The translations under genes were made by a program, and so were the position numbers. The notes beneath the pieces were generated by a model. It was given only the letters and a program-made list of their open reading frames with translations. It had not been told where the DNA came from and made no database searches. A stretch of DNA of 41,356 bases from Limisphaerales bacterium (GTDB lineage Bacteria; Verrucomicrobiota; Verrucomicrobiia; Limisphaerales; UBA11358): assembly GCA_003161635.1 (NCBI GenBank), contig PMOA01000121.1, positions 15,291 through 56,646 on the forward strand, given 5' to 3'. Positions 27,801-34,938 of this stretch are shown one piece after another. Position 1 is the stretch's first letter; each line of letters starts with the position of its first letter.

Positions 27801-28922
27801 GGGTCACAGGCAACCGAGGTCGGTTTGATGAACGAAGTGGTCATTCCTGACGTGATAGAAGCATTGCAGGCCGAGGGCATGACCAGTCAGGCGGCGAGCT
27901 TGCGGGCGAATTGGGAGGCAAAGGTGAACTATTACGTCGGCGGCAATGCGAATTTGTTCGCCTCGGAGTATGCGTTTGACGCCACCGGATTCGAGTCCCA
28001 GGAAGCCTATGCCAAATATGCCGCGCAGCACGCCGGGAGCGATCCGGCGATGGGTTCCACTAATCTGACCCTCTTTCTCGGTCAATTGCAGCAATTCATG
28101 GTGATTCAAATCACGGCCAACGTCTTTGACCGCGGCTGGCTGGAAACAGCTTACTATGACTATGGCAGTGATTATCGTGGCGACATGGGCGACGATTTCG
28201 TGGTAACTTACATGGCGCAGATGGGCGGCTGGGGACTGCTTGATTATGCGCTGAACTATGCCACCAACTCCACCGACTATCTCCGGCTGGGTTATGCATC
28301 GTATCTTTGCGGCTGGTCCACGATGAACACCGGCACGCCCGATTCCAACTACGGTTTCTGGTATCCGGGTGCCGCCAATGACGGCGGATGCGGCGGCGGA
28401 TTCGAACCTTCCCCTTACAACACCACATGGCTGGGCGGTCAGCCGATGCACCGAGGACCGTGGTATTACTCCGCTGAACAGAACCTGGGCTTTTGCGGAG
28501 CCATTCGCATGGCGGCAACCATCCTGGCGGACGATCCAATCTTCGGCCGGTTCTGTTACGGCGGCACCTGGCAGCAGACGACCAACATTCAAGTCATCCC
28601 GCTCGACGGCGTGCGCAAACGATTTCATGCGATGCTGAACAGCGGAAACATTCACATCGTTGTGGACACCGACCGCTATGCAAACACTCTGCCGATCACC
28701 CTGAAGTCCGACTTGTCACAACTCGGTTTCACACTCGAAACCGGCAATGCGGCGAGCCACACGGCAAAACTCCACATCACTGCCTCAATAGCCGGGATGT
28801 ACACCGTCAGCGGCCCGTCGGGCACAATCGCGACGCCGACTTTGCAGGCGGGGGTGGAATACACCGTTGACCTTCCCATCGCCGCCAGCACAACCACGAC
28901 GGCGTTCACCGTCTCACGGTAG
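24888..28922 (+). CDS. Large secreted multidomain DUF5695-type protein
   Basis: The product has 1344 residues from ATG 24888, which opens a signal peptide (MRMMSDLKQVAGLAFLLLLG to SPAQ); the open frame extends upstream to 24693 but without signal-like sequence. In order: a concanavalin-like/DUF1349-type domain (about 25-245), a fibronectin-III-like domain (about 250-385), a short YWLQYSDSLNPANW segment common in Verrucomicrobia surface proteins, then a DUF5695 region (about 460-1340) with RGYDYPHIIVMYYGMYQVAK, related to RAYNYPHVVAAYWTMYRLAR of the 5391 protein. The extra N-terminal domains probably bind glycans. A 204-nt gap separates it from the transporter gene, so it may have its own promoter. 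Enzyme activity is unknown. Confidence 0.75.
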   Translation: MRMMSDLKQVAGLAFLLLLGMMSPAQTLYTNSFNASVNYLTNGIAGTIWDGVYFGAGEFNNTGVLGPGATVQCDANITTAGTLTLQTTGTAWENADDDGFFLFKVVPGDFSAAVHVVSPFNNSAYNSAGLQARAFSAGGDPFNGSENFVSWTRFDEYNFANYLRSEVNGGVAQINPGDYPNTNYWLRIDRVSGTNFFFYQKATKAAAWQQKSFPSPVSGTKLMRADLAGQPLQVGIIHATFSGQLGVQFTDFSLSVSNTSTVTAPSPPSGLTLTTNAGNGLNVSWHPGTGGLGFVDSVVVVWPGTNNAVKEMPANGFTYTGNASYGLGSHLPAAGYYVVYAGFGTNVTVNNLALSTTYNVAVFSYAGSGSSTTYNHAPAAGSVTIPPNQIWAQVGVESGGVTVMFSANPGKWYWLQYSDSLNPANWQNVVPGPVLATSALMSIVDAAGGSTPQRFYRLQQVDPLFAAKVNSGSITSLHYTDDSYSTEYISGGKLGDAIINYQPSGGTTWNQAEAATLSGVASVSYSTNANTDGTQYMAHYVITNGLSGKFVFESVFTFQQDNLFWTLNLTNLTGQPMTIGNLALPLPMNTTYSSITSSTMKHSFISGYDSFIFWMRPDSVGPYLLMTPDDDTKLEYWDVLNGYEVYIHSHVAGTNAAAKYPSVTTQGVRWRQPNTSLTLAAGGSQTYGFKFQWANDYDAIRQALVNNGKVDVHIVPGMTVPTNLFAEIALNTTQTVSSVTAEFPAQTQLQFLGATNVSTNTYQIYQVQFSKLGENKLTINYGNSQTMYLEFFVTEPLETLIKKRAAYLISHQIITNQWYSGLFCDFNMNDGQLITPDNHDTLDSSFQVYEIASDDAGESRPAYLAAKEAVYPVQSEVSALDYYITNFVWGGLQRTTNETYSYGIYGVPDWHTLRTNNNLSIGRGYDYPHIIVMYYGMYQVAKYHLEITTALSADEYLQRAWGTAMAMWSYGGSQATEVGLMNEVVIPDVIEALQAEGMTSQAASLRANWEAKVNYYVGGNANLFASEYAFDATGFESQEAYAKYAAQHAGSDPAMGSTNLTLFLGQLQQFMVIQITANVFDRGWLETAYYDYGSDYRGDMGDDFVVTYMAQMGGWGLLDYALNYATNSTDYLRLGYASYLCGWSTMNTGTPDSNYGFWYPGAANDGGCGGGFEPSPYNTTWLGGQPMHRGPWYYSAEQNLGFCGAIRMAATILADDPIFGRFCYGGTWQQTTNIQVIPLDGVRKRFHAMLNSGNIHIVVDTDRYANTLPITLKSDLSQLGFTLETGNAASHTAKLHITASIAGMYTVSGPSGTIATPTLQAGVEYTVDLPIAASTTTTAFTVSR

Positions 28923-29164
28923 TTATGATTCAATCGTCGCCGGCAACGCGCGGGTTTTGCAGCATGGCGAAATCACCGCAACAAGTGTGTGTTCTTCACA
29001 CCTGACGACTTTTCCTGCAAGTTCAGGGTTTATAGATCCGGTGACCGTGTGCGTCAAAGTGTCAATCCATTACAAGGGCTGGCCTACACAGCTATACACA
29101 GCGTCATAAATATTTGGCCGGCATTTCCCGGCACACTTTTTTTGCGCAAGTTTTTCACCATTGA

Positions 29165-29335
29165 ACGCCCAACGGATTTCCAGCACGTCGGAATGGGCGC
29201 GCAAGGTCGGGCATTGACGAAATCATGCGCGCGAGCGGGTTGCCGAGTTCGGTGGTGGGCGTGACGCTGCCGGGGTTGAAGACGAAGCGGTTGGTGAAAC
29301 AACTGCCGGGCAAGTTGTTTGCGAAAAATTCCTGA
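29165..29335 (+). pseudogene. dprA: 3' relic of dprA (C-terminal winged-helix domain)
   Basis: The frame ending at the stop 29333-29335 reads GIDEIMRASGLPSSVVGVT, then LPGLKTKRLVKQLPGKLF. This is the usual C-terminus of DprA, the DNA-processing protein that loads RecA on incoming single-stranded DNA. Only about 45 residues remain; the Rossmann-fold body is absent and an upstream stop (29162-29164) closes the frame. The rest of the gene-free stretch 28923-29164 shows nothing I recognise except a weak hairpin around 28985-29000. It lies tail-to-tail with the DAHP synthase fragment, suggesting an ancestral dprA-aroF convergent pair broken by rearrangement. Confidence 0.6.
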
Positions 29336-29361
29336 GCGCTCCGTTTTGGCCGGTAGGTGTC

Positions 29362-29754
29362 CTATTCCCTTCCCGCCGCCAGAATCAGCGGCCGCAGTTC
29401 GCGCATCAGTTTCGCGAAAACATCCAACGACACTTGTTGCGCGCCGTCGCTCCACGCTTCGGCGGGATTCGGATGCACCTCGATGAGCAATGCGTCCGCG
29501 CCCATGACCACTGCGCCTTTGCACATCGCGACCACGAGATCGGCGCGGCCCGCGCCCTGACTGGGATCAATCACAATCGGACAGTGCGACTCCTTCTTGA
29601 TGATCGGAATTGTGCCGAGATCGAGCGTGTTGCGCGTGTAAGTCTCGAACGTGCGGATGCCGCGCTCACAGAACATGAGGTTTGGATTTTCGTTAGCCAG
29701 AATATATTCGCCAGCCAGCAACCATTCCTCGATCTTCATCGAAAGCCCGCGCTT
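29362..29754 (-). pseudogene. aroF: C-terminal fragment of DAHP synthase (AroF/AroA-beta type)
   Basis: This is the 3' part of the preceding chimeric frame. Diagnostic segments are FCERGIRTFETYTRNTLDL, SHCPIVIDPSQGAGRADLV and GADALLIEVHPNPAEAWSDG, all near the C-terminus of type I-beta DAHP synthases, the first step of aromatic amino acid synthesis. About 130 of an expected 340 residues are present. The N-terminal two thirds of the barrel, including the phosphoenolpyruvate-binding start, have been replaced by recombinase sequence at nt 29754/29755. The coding sequence kept here has no internal stop, so the event is probably recent. Confidence 0.8.
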
Positions 29755-30663
29755 GGGTATGAGCCGCCGCGACTGCGTTTTCGTGACCTCCGAGGGCACG
29801 TCGATCAAACCGCGTGCCAGTTTAAGGTGGCTCCACCGCAAGCGCTTTATTTCTTCGGTGCGGATGCCAGCAAATGCACCGAGTGCCAGTGCTGGGATCA
29901 ATTCGCTTTTGGCACCGGACAACAGCGTCGTCATCTCGTCCGGGCTGAAAATAGAAATCTTAGGCCCACGCTTTGGTACTTTCGGGACACCCGATATTCC
30001 GGGATGATCGGGTTTCAGATAGCGGTGAGCTTTGGCGAAGTTGAAAAGTGTGACGATGCTTTGCCGGTAGTTTCTGCGGCTGCGGAAGCCGAGTCCAAGC
30101 GAAACTAAAAACTGCTGAATTTCTGCGGCTGTCACGGATGTCAGCGGACAGTGAAACGCATTCGCAAAGTGCGTCAGGCGTGACCGAAGGTCTTTCCAGT
30201 GGAAAACTGAAACGCCCGCCTTCGTTTTCTCATCCAACAGTTCGTCGACCACATCTCGAACAGATTTGACAGGGAGATTTGTCGAGTGCTGCCGCACGTA
30301 GTGTTTTGCCGCTTCCCCCAACGAAGCAGCACCGTTCAAAGTCTTGACCGCTTCGGCAAACTGTATGATGGCTGTGTCCAAATCCATGTGCAGCGGGCGG
30401 AGCGTTTCCATGGCGCGTTCGTAGCAGGGGCGCTCTTTGCCGCTGAACATCAACACGTCCGACCCGCCTGCCGCGAGTTCTGCCGCAACCGATTTCGCAG
30501 TCTCTTTGGCTGTGTCATAGTCGCGAAACATCCGTCGCTGACGATTACCATTGGCGTCATAGTAGCTGAGCGTGAAATGATCCTTGCCCCGGTTCAGGAC
30601 GTGGTAGATCGTGACGATGCTCGACCTGCACCGCACTGTTTCTGGAAAGTTCACATCGCTCAT
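29362..30663 (-). CDS. Chimeric ORF: truncated tyrosine recombinase fused to DAHP synthase C-terminus
   Basis: This is one 433-residue frame made of two unrelated parts. Residues 1-303 are a phage-type integrase: an N-terminal DNA-binding part, a SAM-like core-binding domain (about 105-215) and the start of the catalytic domain, with the box-I Arg268 (AGIRTEEIKRLRW) and the beta-hairpin Lys295 (VTKTQSRRL). The HxxR box and the tyrosine nucleophile are missing. From residue 304 (KRGLSMKIEEWLLAGEY) it is the C-terminal part of 3-deoxy-7-phosphoheptulonate synthase. The start has a strong ribosome site (GGAGGAG, 3 nt before ATG). Neither enzyme should work. It may be a genuine recombination scar, or an assembly chimera. 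Confidence 0.8.
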   Translation of the reverse strand: MSDVNFPETVRCRSSIVTIYHVLNRGKDHFTLSYYDANGNRQRRMFRDYDTAKETAKSVAAELAAGGSDVLMFSGKERPCYERAMETLRPLHMDLDTAIIQFAEAVKTLNGAASLGEAAKHYVRQHSTNLPVKSVRDVVDELLDEKTKAGVSVFHWKDLRSRLTHFANAFHCPLTSVTAAEIQQFLVSLGLGFRSRRNYRQSIVTLFNFAKAHRYLKPDHPGISGVPKVPKRGPKISIFSPDEMTTLLSGAKSELIPALALGAFAGIRTEEIKRLRWSHLKLARGLIDVPSEVTKTQSRRLIPKRGLSMKIEEWLLAGEYILANENPNLMFCERGIRTFETYTRNTLDLGTIPIIKKESHCPIVIDPSQGAGRADLVVAMCKGAVVMGADALLIEVHPNPAEAWSDGAQQVSLDVFAKLMRELRPLILAAGRE

Positions 30664-30688
30664 ACACTCCTCCAGAACAGGATTTTTT

Positions 30689-30727
30689 GGCGTCCACAGA
30701 CGCCACTGTCATGCAGTTGTCATGCAG
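30689..30727. repeat. Hairpin plus 10-bp direct repeat upstream of the recombinase
   Basis: A perfect inverted repeat GGCGTC-CACA-GACGCC (30689-30704) is followed by two copies of TGTCATGCAG (30707-30716 and 30718-30727). They lie just upstream of the recombinase start on the - strand. Further on, TGTCC-type units recur at 30780, 30791 and 30806. Such clusters near an integrase gene can be recombinase arm sites or an attachment site; no matching copy was found on the far side at 28923-29361. Confidence 0.4.
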
Positions 30728-30966
30728 CGGTCTATACGGGCACCAAGGCAGGTTAAACCCTTGAAAATCAATGTAGATTGTCCGATAAGTTGTCCCGTTT
30801 TGGCATGTCCCAGGTCCAAGCCGACTGACAATTGGTGGGAATTTTGATGCAGGCGTTGTAACGCGGATCAAAGGTGAACCGCTCCCGCCCCAGATAGACT
30901 CCGCCTCAGGCAAAGCGCGCAAGTAGAACAGTGGCGACGGCAATGCCCCATGAAATTAATCGCAGA

Positions 30967-31006
30967 CTGCTGCGATAATCCTGCACCAAGCATTATCGCA
31001 ACGCAG
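30967..31006 (+). promoter_or_regulatory. Inverted repeat in the leader of the NADH dehydrogenase gene
   Basis: TGCGATAAT (30971-30979) and ATTATCGCA (30992-31000) are perfectly complementary, and the stem extends by CTGC/GCAG after a 2-nt bulge. It ends 40 nt before the ATG at 31046. It could be an operator for a repressor or an mRNA hairpin. The rest of the gap 30728-30966 shows only the TGTCC repeats. Confidence 0.4.
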
Positions 31007-31045
31007 ATTTGCTTTTGTTCACCGCGCACTTCAAATTGTCCCAAG

Positions 31046-32320
31046 ATGGAAGCCAAGAATCCTCTCATTGTCGTTCTGGGCGCGGGTTTCGGTGGCCTGA
31101 CGTTTTGCCAAACGTTCAATCACCGCACAGCTCGAGTCATGCTCTTTGATCGACAAAATCACCACTTGTTCCAGCCGTTGCTCTATCAGGTGGCCACCGC
31201 CGGCCTCTCCGCGCCGGAAATCGCGCAGCCAATCCGCTCCATTCTTTCCAACCAGCCAAACGTCACCGTGCTGCTCGATCAGGTCACGGGCTTCAACCTT
31301 GCGGAGAAAATGGTGCGGCTCGAAGGAAGCACGCTGAAATACGACTACCTCGTGCTCGCGCTCGGTGGTTGCACCAGTTATTTCGGCCATCCTGAATGGG
31401 AGCACTTCGCACCCGGGTTGAAATCGCTTGACGACGCGATGGGGATTCGCAGCCGCATTCTGCTCGCGTTCGAAAAAGCGGAGAACGCAAGCCACCCGGC
31501 GGAGCACGACCGATGGATGACCATAGTCGTGGTGGGCGGTGGGCCGACCGGGGTGGAACTGGCCGGAGCGTTTGCCGAATTGACACGAACCGTTTTGCAG
31601 AGGGACTTCAAACGGATTGACCCGTCCCATGCGCGCGTGATGATGATTGAAGTTGGACCGCGCGTCCTGGCGCAATACTCCCCGAAGCTTTCCGCCAGCG
31701 CCGAGCAGCAGCTCAAGGCCTTGGGCGTTGAAGTGCGGACGGCCACCAAGGTGAAATCCATCAGCCAAGGCCGTGTGGATTTGGAAAACGGTGAAACCAT
31801 TTTTGCCGAGAACATCATCTGGGCGGCCGGGGTATCGGCCTCATCTTTGACGCCAAAGCTGGGAGTTGAACTGGACCGGGTGGGTCGCGTGAAGGTGAAT
31901 CCTGACCTCAGCGTGCCCGGCTACCCGGAAGTGTTCGCCATCGGCGACATGGCGTTGGTGTTGGGAGCCGACGGCAAGCCGGTGCCCGGCGTTTCTCCCG
32001 CCGCGATGCAAATGGCCAAACATGTCGCGAGGCTGATTGAACGCGAACTCGTGCCGGGAAAAAAACCCTCGCGACCTCCGTTCCAGTATCGGGATAAAGG
32101 TTCGATGGCGACGATTGGCCGCTCCGCGGCTGTGGCGAAGATGGGGCGGCTCGAGTTCTCCGGCTTTCCAGCGTGGCTGGCGTGGCTGGGCGTGCATCTG
32201 ATTTTTCTCATCGGTTTCCGCAACAAGCTGGCGGTGCTCCTGCAGTGGGCATACGCCTACTTCACCTACAAACGCGGTGCGCGCATCATCACCGGCCTTT
32301 CGGACGAACCCAAACGATGA
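31046..32320 (+). CDS. ndh: Type II NADH dehydrogenase (NDH-2)
   Basis: This 424-residue FAD enzyme oxidises NADH and reduces quinone at the membrane without pumping protons. It has two dinucleotide-binding motifs: VVLGAGFGGL at the N-terminus for FAD, and TIVVVGGGPTGVELAG at about 160 for NADH. NHHLFQPLLYQVATAGL and a VFAIGDMA FAD-binding motif are typical, and the C-terminus ends with the amphipathic membrane anchor and AYFTYKRGARIITG common to NDH-2. ATG 31046 is chosen over an upstream in-frame start because it begins right before the Rossmann fold. It stands alone between rearranged segments, with an inverted repeat in its leader. Confidence 0.93.
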   Translation: MEAKNPLIVVLGAGFGGLTFCQTFNHRTARVMLFDRQNHHLFQPLLYQVATAGLSAPEIAQPIRSILSNQPNVTVLLDQVTGFNLAEKMVRLEGSTLKYDYLVLALGGCTSYFGHPEWEHFAPGLKSLDDAMGIRSRILLAFEKAENASHPAEHDRWMTIVVVGGGPTGVELAGAFAELTRTVLQRDFKRIDPSHARVMMIEVGPRVLAQYSPKLSASAEQQLKALGVEVRTATKVKSISQGRVDLENGETIFAENIIWAAGVSASSLTPKLGVELDRVGRVKVNPDLSVPGYPEVFAIGDMALVLGADGKPVPGVSPAAMQMAKHVARLIERELVPGKKPSRPPFQYRDKGSMATIGRSAAVAKMGRLEFSGFPAWLAWLGVHLIFLIGFRNKLAVLLQWAYAYFTYKRGARIITGLSDEPKR

Positions 32321-32390
32321 AGGGCCGCTTCCGACAACGTTTGGAAGAGTGGAACGAAGTAGAACTGACGGTGGTGAAGTTCAGCCGAAT

Positions 32391-32906
32391 TCAAGCCTCG
32401 TCACTGGCTAATTTCAGTTCGCATAACTCTCTCACGCGGACTGACGCTGGACCTCGGATGGGAAAATGCATGAGATAAACCTTGGAATTACCAATGTTCT
32501 CCTGCCACCCATAGTCGCATGTTCGACTGTCTCGAAAGATGTTGAGTGTGATCTTGCCGATGAAACAAACGATCTTGGGCTTGCGGATTCGAATGGTTTC
32601 CAGTGCGCGTTCTATTCCCGCCTGCTCCTCGCCTTTTTTAAGTTCTGTCACGTCTTTCGTGGGCCGATCCACCAGATTTATAAAGTTCAATGCGTATTTC
32701 GGAACGAATCTATTCTCATAGATGTGCTTGAGCAATTCGTCGTTTTTGAGATCACTTTCAACTTCATCCAGCAGCCCTGCCCGAGTTAGCAGATACCAAA
32801 ACATCTTGTTGTTGGAAAATGGAACCCCACGCCGATACGAACCTGGATGCGGATTGATGTCCACAAAAAGTATCCTCGCATTCTTTGAAACTTTATACGC
32901 GATCAA
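32391..32906 (-). CDS. Uracil-DNA glycosylase superfamily protein (Mug/TDG-like)
   Basis: This is a small protein of 171 residues. The segment ARILFVDINPHPGSYRRG followed by PFSNNKMFWYLLTRAGLL corresponds to motif 1 of mismatch-specific uracil/thymine DNA glycosylases (usually GINPG...F...FW..L..AGL), and KPKIVCFIGKITLNIFR fits the central strand. The C-terminal HFPIRGPASVRVREL is at the position of the second active-site loop. The only available start is a TTG (32906) and the residue usually Gly before INP is Asp, so specificity may differ. A stop lies 16 nt upstream, so the N-terminus could be slightly truncated. The gene is unlinked in function to its neighbours. Confidence 0.65.
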   Translation of the reverse strand: MIAYKVSKNARILFVDINPHPGSYRRGVPFSNNKMFWYLLTRAGLLDEVESDLKNDELLKHIYENRFVPKYALNFINLVDRPTKDVTELKKGEEQAGIERALETIRIRKPKIVCFIGKITLNIFRDSRTCDYGWQENIGNSKVYLMHFPIRGPASVRVRELCELKLASDEA

Positions 32907-33067
32907 GCATGCCTTTCTTTGTCAAAAGTCCACTGAGAAATCTCCAATAACCCCTCTTTGCACGCAAAAGACGAAATCCAGTTGAAAGAACGCGGGAATT
33001 TGCCATGACAATTGACCAAGGATTCGCTGTTTCGTAATGCCATGCCACATTTTTCGTTCATAAAAAT

Positions 33068-34156
33068 TCAGGCTTTCAGTTCCGACGACAGGCGTTCCGG
33101 CACGTCGAGTCGTGCTACGCCGATGCGGTAGTCGGCCATTCCATAATAAACGTCGAAGCGGTCCACTGAGCCAAGATCGTCGCGCCGGTCAATGCCGGTG
33201 GGGAACACGATGTTGGGGATGGTTCCGAGCCGTTCTTGCGGCAGCACTGGCATCAACACCGGCTTCGCCGAACGATAGCGGATCTCTCGCGGATGCTCCT
33301 TCGAGAGCACCATTACCCCGGCCGAGTAGCATAACTGGTGTCGAGCGTTGTCCGGCTCCGCCATCTTACTCACGCCGTGGTATAGAATCAGCCAGCCATG
33401 CCGGGTCAGGATGGGCGGAGTTCCGCCGCCGATTTTGAGCCGTTCCCAGGGTGCAACCGGGGCGGCCAGCCGGTGATGCGAGGTAAAGTGGCACAGGTGA
33501 CACGGATCACGGCCCTCGATGGCCATGGCGCGGTAGGAAATCCAGATGCTTTCCCGATCGAGATCGGTTACGCCAGATGCCGGGTCGCTTGCCTTTTCTT
33601 CCGGACGAGTTCCGGGAAAGAGCGGCCGGTGCAGGATCGCCAGGGCTGGTTGTCCCGTTGGATTCGGAACGGCGACCGGAAAGACGCTGGCATCCTTGTT
33701 GTCCACGCCGTCGAACTCAATGCCCTTATACGGCAGGAAGGTAACCAGTCCCAGGCGCTGCCAGTGGAATAAATCCTCAGATATGGCCAGGGCGATCCGT
33801 GGACCTGTAGATGAAAGGCCCGTGTATGTCATCACGTAGTGCCCAAGGGGTTCGACAAAGGTGATGCGGGGATCTTCGCAGCCACCACCGCCGTCGGGCA
33901 GCCGTTCGTAATCAGCTTCGGGCTCAAGTGCAATGCCGAGTCGCTCGACACCAAACGGGTCCCCGACTTTATTGAACATTACGCGGGCGATGCCGATGCG
34001 TGAATAGTTGCCCTTTGCGACGAGCCGTGGGAACAGGTAAAGCTTGCCATCGGGGCCACGAGCGGCAGCCGGATTCAGGACGCCTTCGACCTCCTGTGGA
34101 TTGCCCGGCTCCGGCTCCATTAACATTCCCAGGCGCTGTAATTGAAATCCACTCAT
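33068..34156 (-). CDS. GH130 family beta-mannoside phosphorylase-like enzyme
   Basis: This 362-residue protein has the five-bladed propeller pattern of GH130. GGGGCEDPRITFVEPLGHYVMTY-type sequence carries the family's EDPR motif, whose Asp is the catalytic acid; LNPAAARGPDGKLYLFPRLV, FDGVDNKDASVFP and IGGGTPPILTRHGWLILYHGV are other conserved blades. GH130 enzymes phosphorolyse beta-1,2- or beta-1,4-mannosides to alpha-mannose-1-phosphate, and some are hydrolases. ATG 34156 has a strong ribosome site (AGGAGGAG) and overlaps the stop of the upstream HAD gene by 1 nt (TGATG). There is no signal peptide, so it acts in the cytoplasm. The exact linkage is not determined. Confidence 0.88.
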   Translation of the reverse strand: MSGFQLQRLGMLMEPEPGNPQEVEGVLNPAAARGPDGKLYLFPRLVAKGNYSRIGIARVMFNKVGDPFGVERLGIALEPEADYERLPDGGGGCEDPRITFVEPLGHYVMTYTGLSSTGPRIALAISEDLFHWQRLGLVTFLPYKGIEFDGVDNKDASVFPVAVPNPTGQPALAILHRPLFPGTRPEEKASDPASGVTDLDRESIWISYRAMAIEGRDPCHLCHFTSHHRLAAPVAPWERLKIGGGTPPILTRHGWLILYHGVSKMAEPDNARHQLCYSAGVMVLSKEHPREIRYRSAKPVLMPVLPQERLGTIPNIVFPTGIDRRDDLGSVDRFDVYYGMADYRIGVARLDVPERLSSELKA

Positions 34157-34935
34157 CAACTCTCCTCCTCAACCGATTTTGTATGTGAAACGCGGTCCAG
34201 ACAAGCGACAATCGTTTCAATCACCCTTTTAGACTCATTGGGATCTCTGACCCGGATGGACGCAACACCAGCTTCTTTGGCCGGATAGTCGTTTCCACCG
34301 GGAAACAAGGCATCCCCGACAAAAATCATTTCTTGAATCGCAATGCCAAGGGTGTCCCGGAGTTTTCGAATCCCGTAGGCTTTATCAATGCCGGGCTTGG
34401 TGACGTCAACGGATGTCGTGCCACCCAGGCGCACGGAAAACTCGGGCATCAGCTTATCGAGAAATTCCTTTATCTTCTTCCGCTTGGTGAAGTCAGGGTC
34501 CCATTTCTTCTTTTGCTCGATGGGCGCCTGCTGCCCTAATGCGGAGAATGTAATCTGGCTGCCCCGGTCTTCAATTGTTTCTCCCCAGACCTTTTCGACC
34601 TTGAAACCCGCTGCTTCGAGCGCCTGCTTTAGAGAACCGATGATTTTCGTTTTTTCATCCGCGATGAAATCTTCTGAGTAGATCTTTACCCAATCCCCTG
34701 CATATCGGTAAAACTTTGTTCCACAGGTGGGAAGGAGGGACAGATTCTTCAGGCGCTCGTCGTGGGGAAGATTGGAAAGAACTTGTTTCTCAAACTGCGG
34801 CCAATCTCCGCCGGAAATCACGGCCACCTTCACAATACCTAGCAGCGTGCTGAGCAGTGTGGCCATCTCGGCATCGAGAGATGCTTTGCTTTCGGCAAGC
34901 GTGCCGTCCAGATCGAAAACAATGAGTTTTTTCAT
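34156..34935 (-). CDS. HAD-IIB protein related to eukaryotic-type phosphomannomutase
   Basis: This 259-residue cytoplasmic HAD enzyme has motif I FDLDGTLAESK (Asp nucleophile and Asp acid/base), motif II VISGGD, and motif IV FVGDALFPGGNDYPAKEAGV. The cap region SALGQQAPIEQKKKWDPD and TTSVDVTKPGIDKAYGI line up with human PMM2 features (GRSCSQEER, FDVFPDGWDKRY), and PGGND is also shared. It could interconvert mannose-1-P and mannose-6-P, or be a sugar phosphatase. It lies between manA and the GH130 gene with overlapping or 3-nt junctions, which favours the phosphomannomutase reading because GH130 yields mannose-1-P and ManA uses mannose-6-P. Confidence 0.82.
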   Translation of the reverse strand: MKKLIVFDLDGTLAESKASLDAEMATLLSTLLGIVKVAVISGGDWPQFEKQVLSNLPHDERLKNLSLLPTCGTKFYRYAGDWVKIYSEDFIADEKTKIIGSLKQALEAAGFKVEKVWGETIEDRGSQITFSALGQQAPIEQKKKWDPDFTKRKKIKEFLDKLMPEFSVRLGGTTSVDVTKPGIDKAYGIRKLRDTLGIAIQEMIFVGDALFPGGNDYPAKEAGVASIRVRDPNESKRVIETIVACLDRVSHTKSVEEES

Positions 34936-34938
34936 AGG

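Noticed and set aside
28920-28970. Possible fourth copy of the regulatory motif (GGGTTTTGCAGCATGG)
   Set aside because: Only the right half resembles the motif. There is no CGAATAG at the required spacing, and it lies after a gene with no cluster gene downstream.
28985-29100. tRNA or attachment site in the gap before the recombinase fragment
   Set aside because: No cloverleaf, no TTCGA-type T-loop and no repeat shared with the other side of the recombinase were found.
32317-32478. Small frame starting in an ATGA overlap with the ndh stop
   Set aside because: Only 53 residues, no recognised family, and it runs antisense over the 3' end of the glycosylase-like gene.
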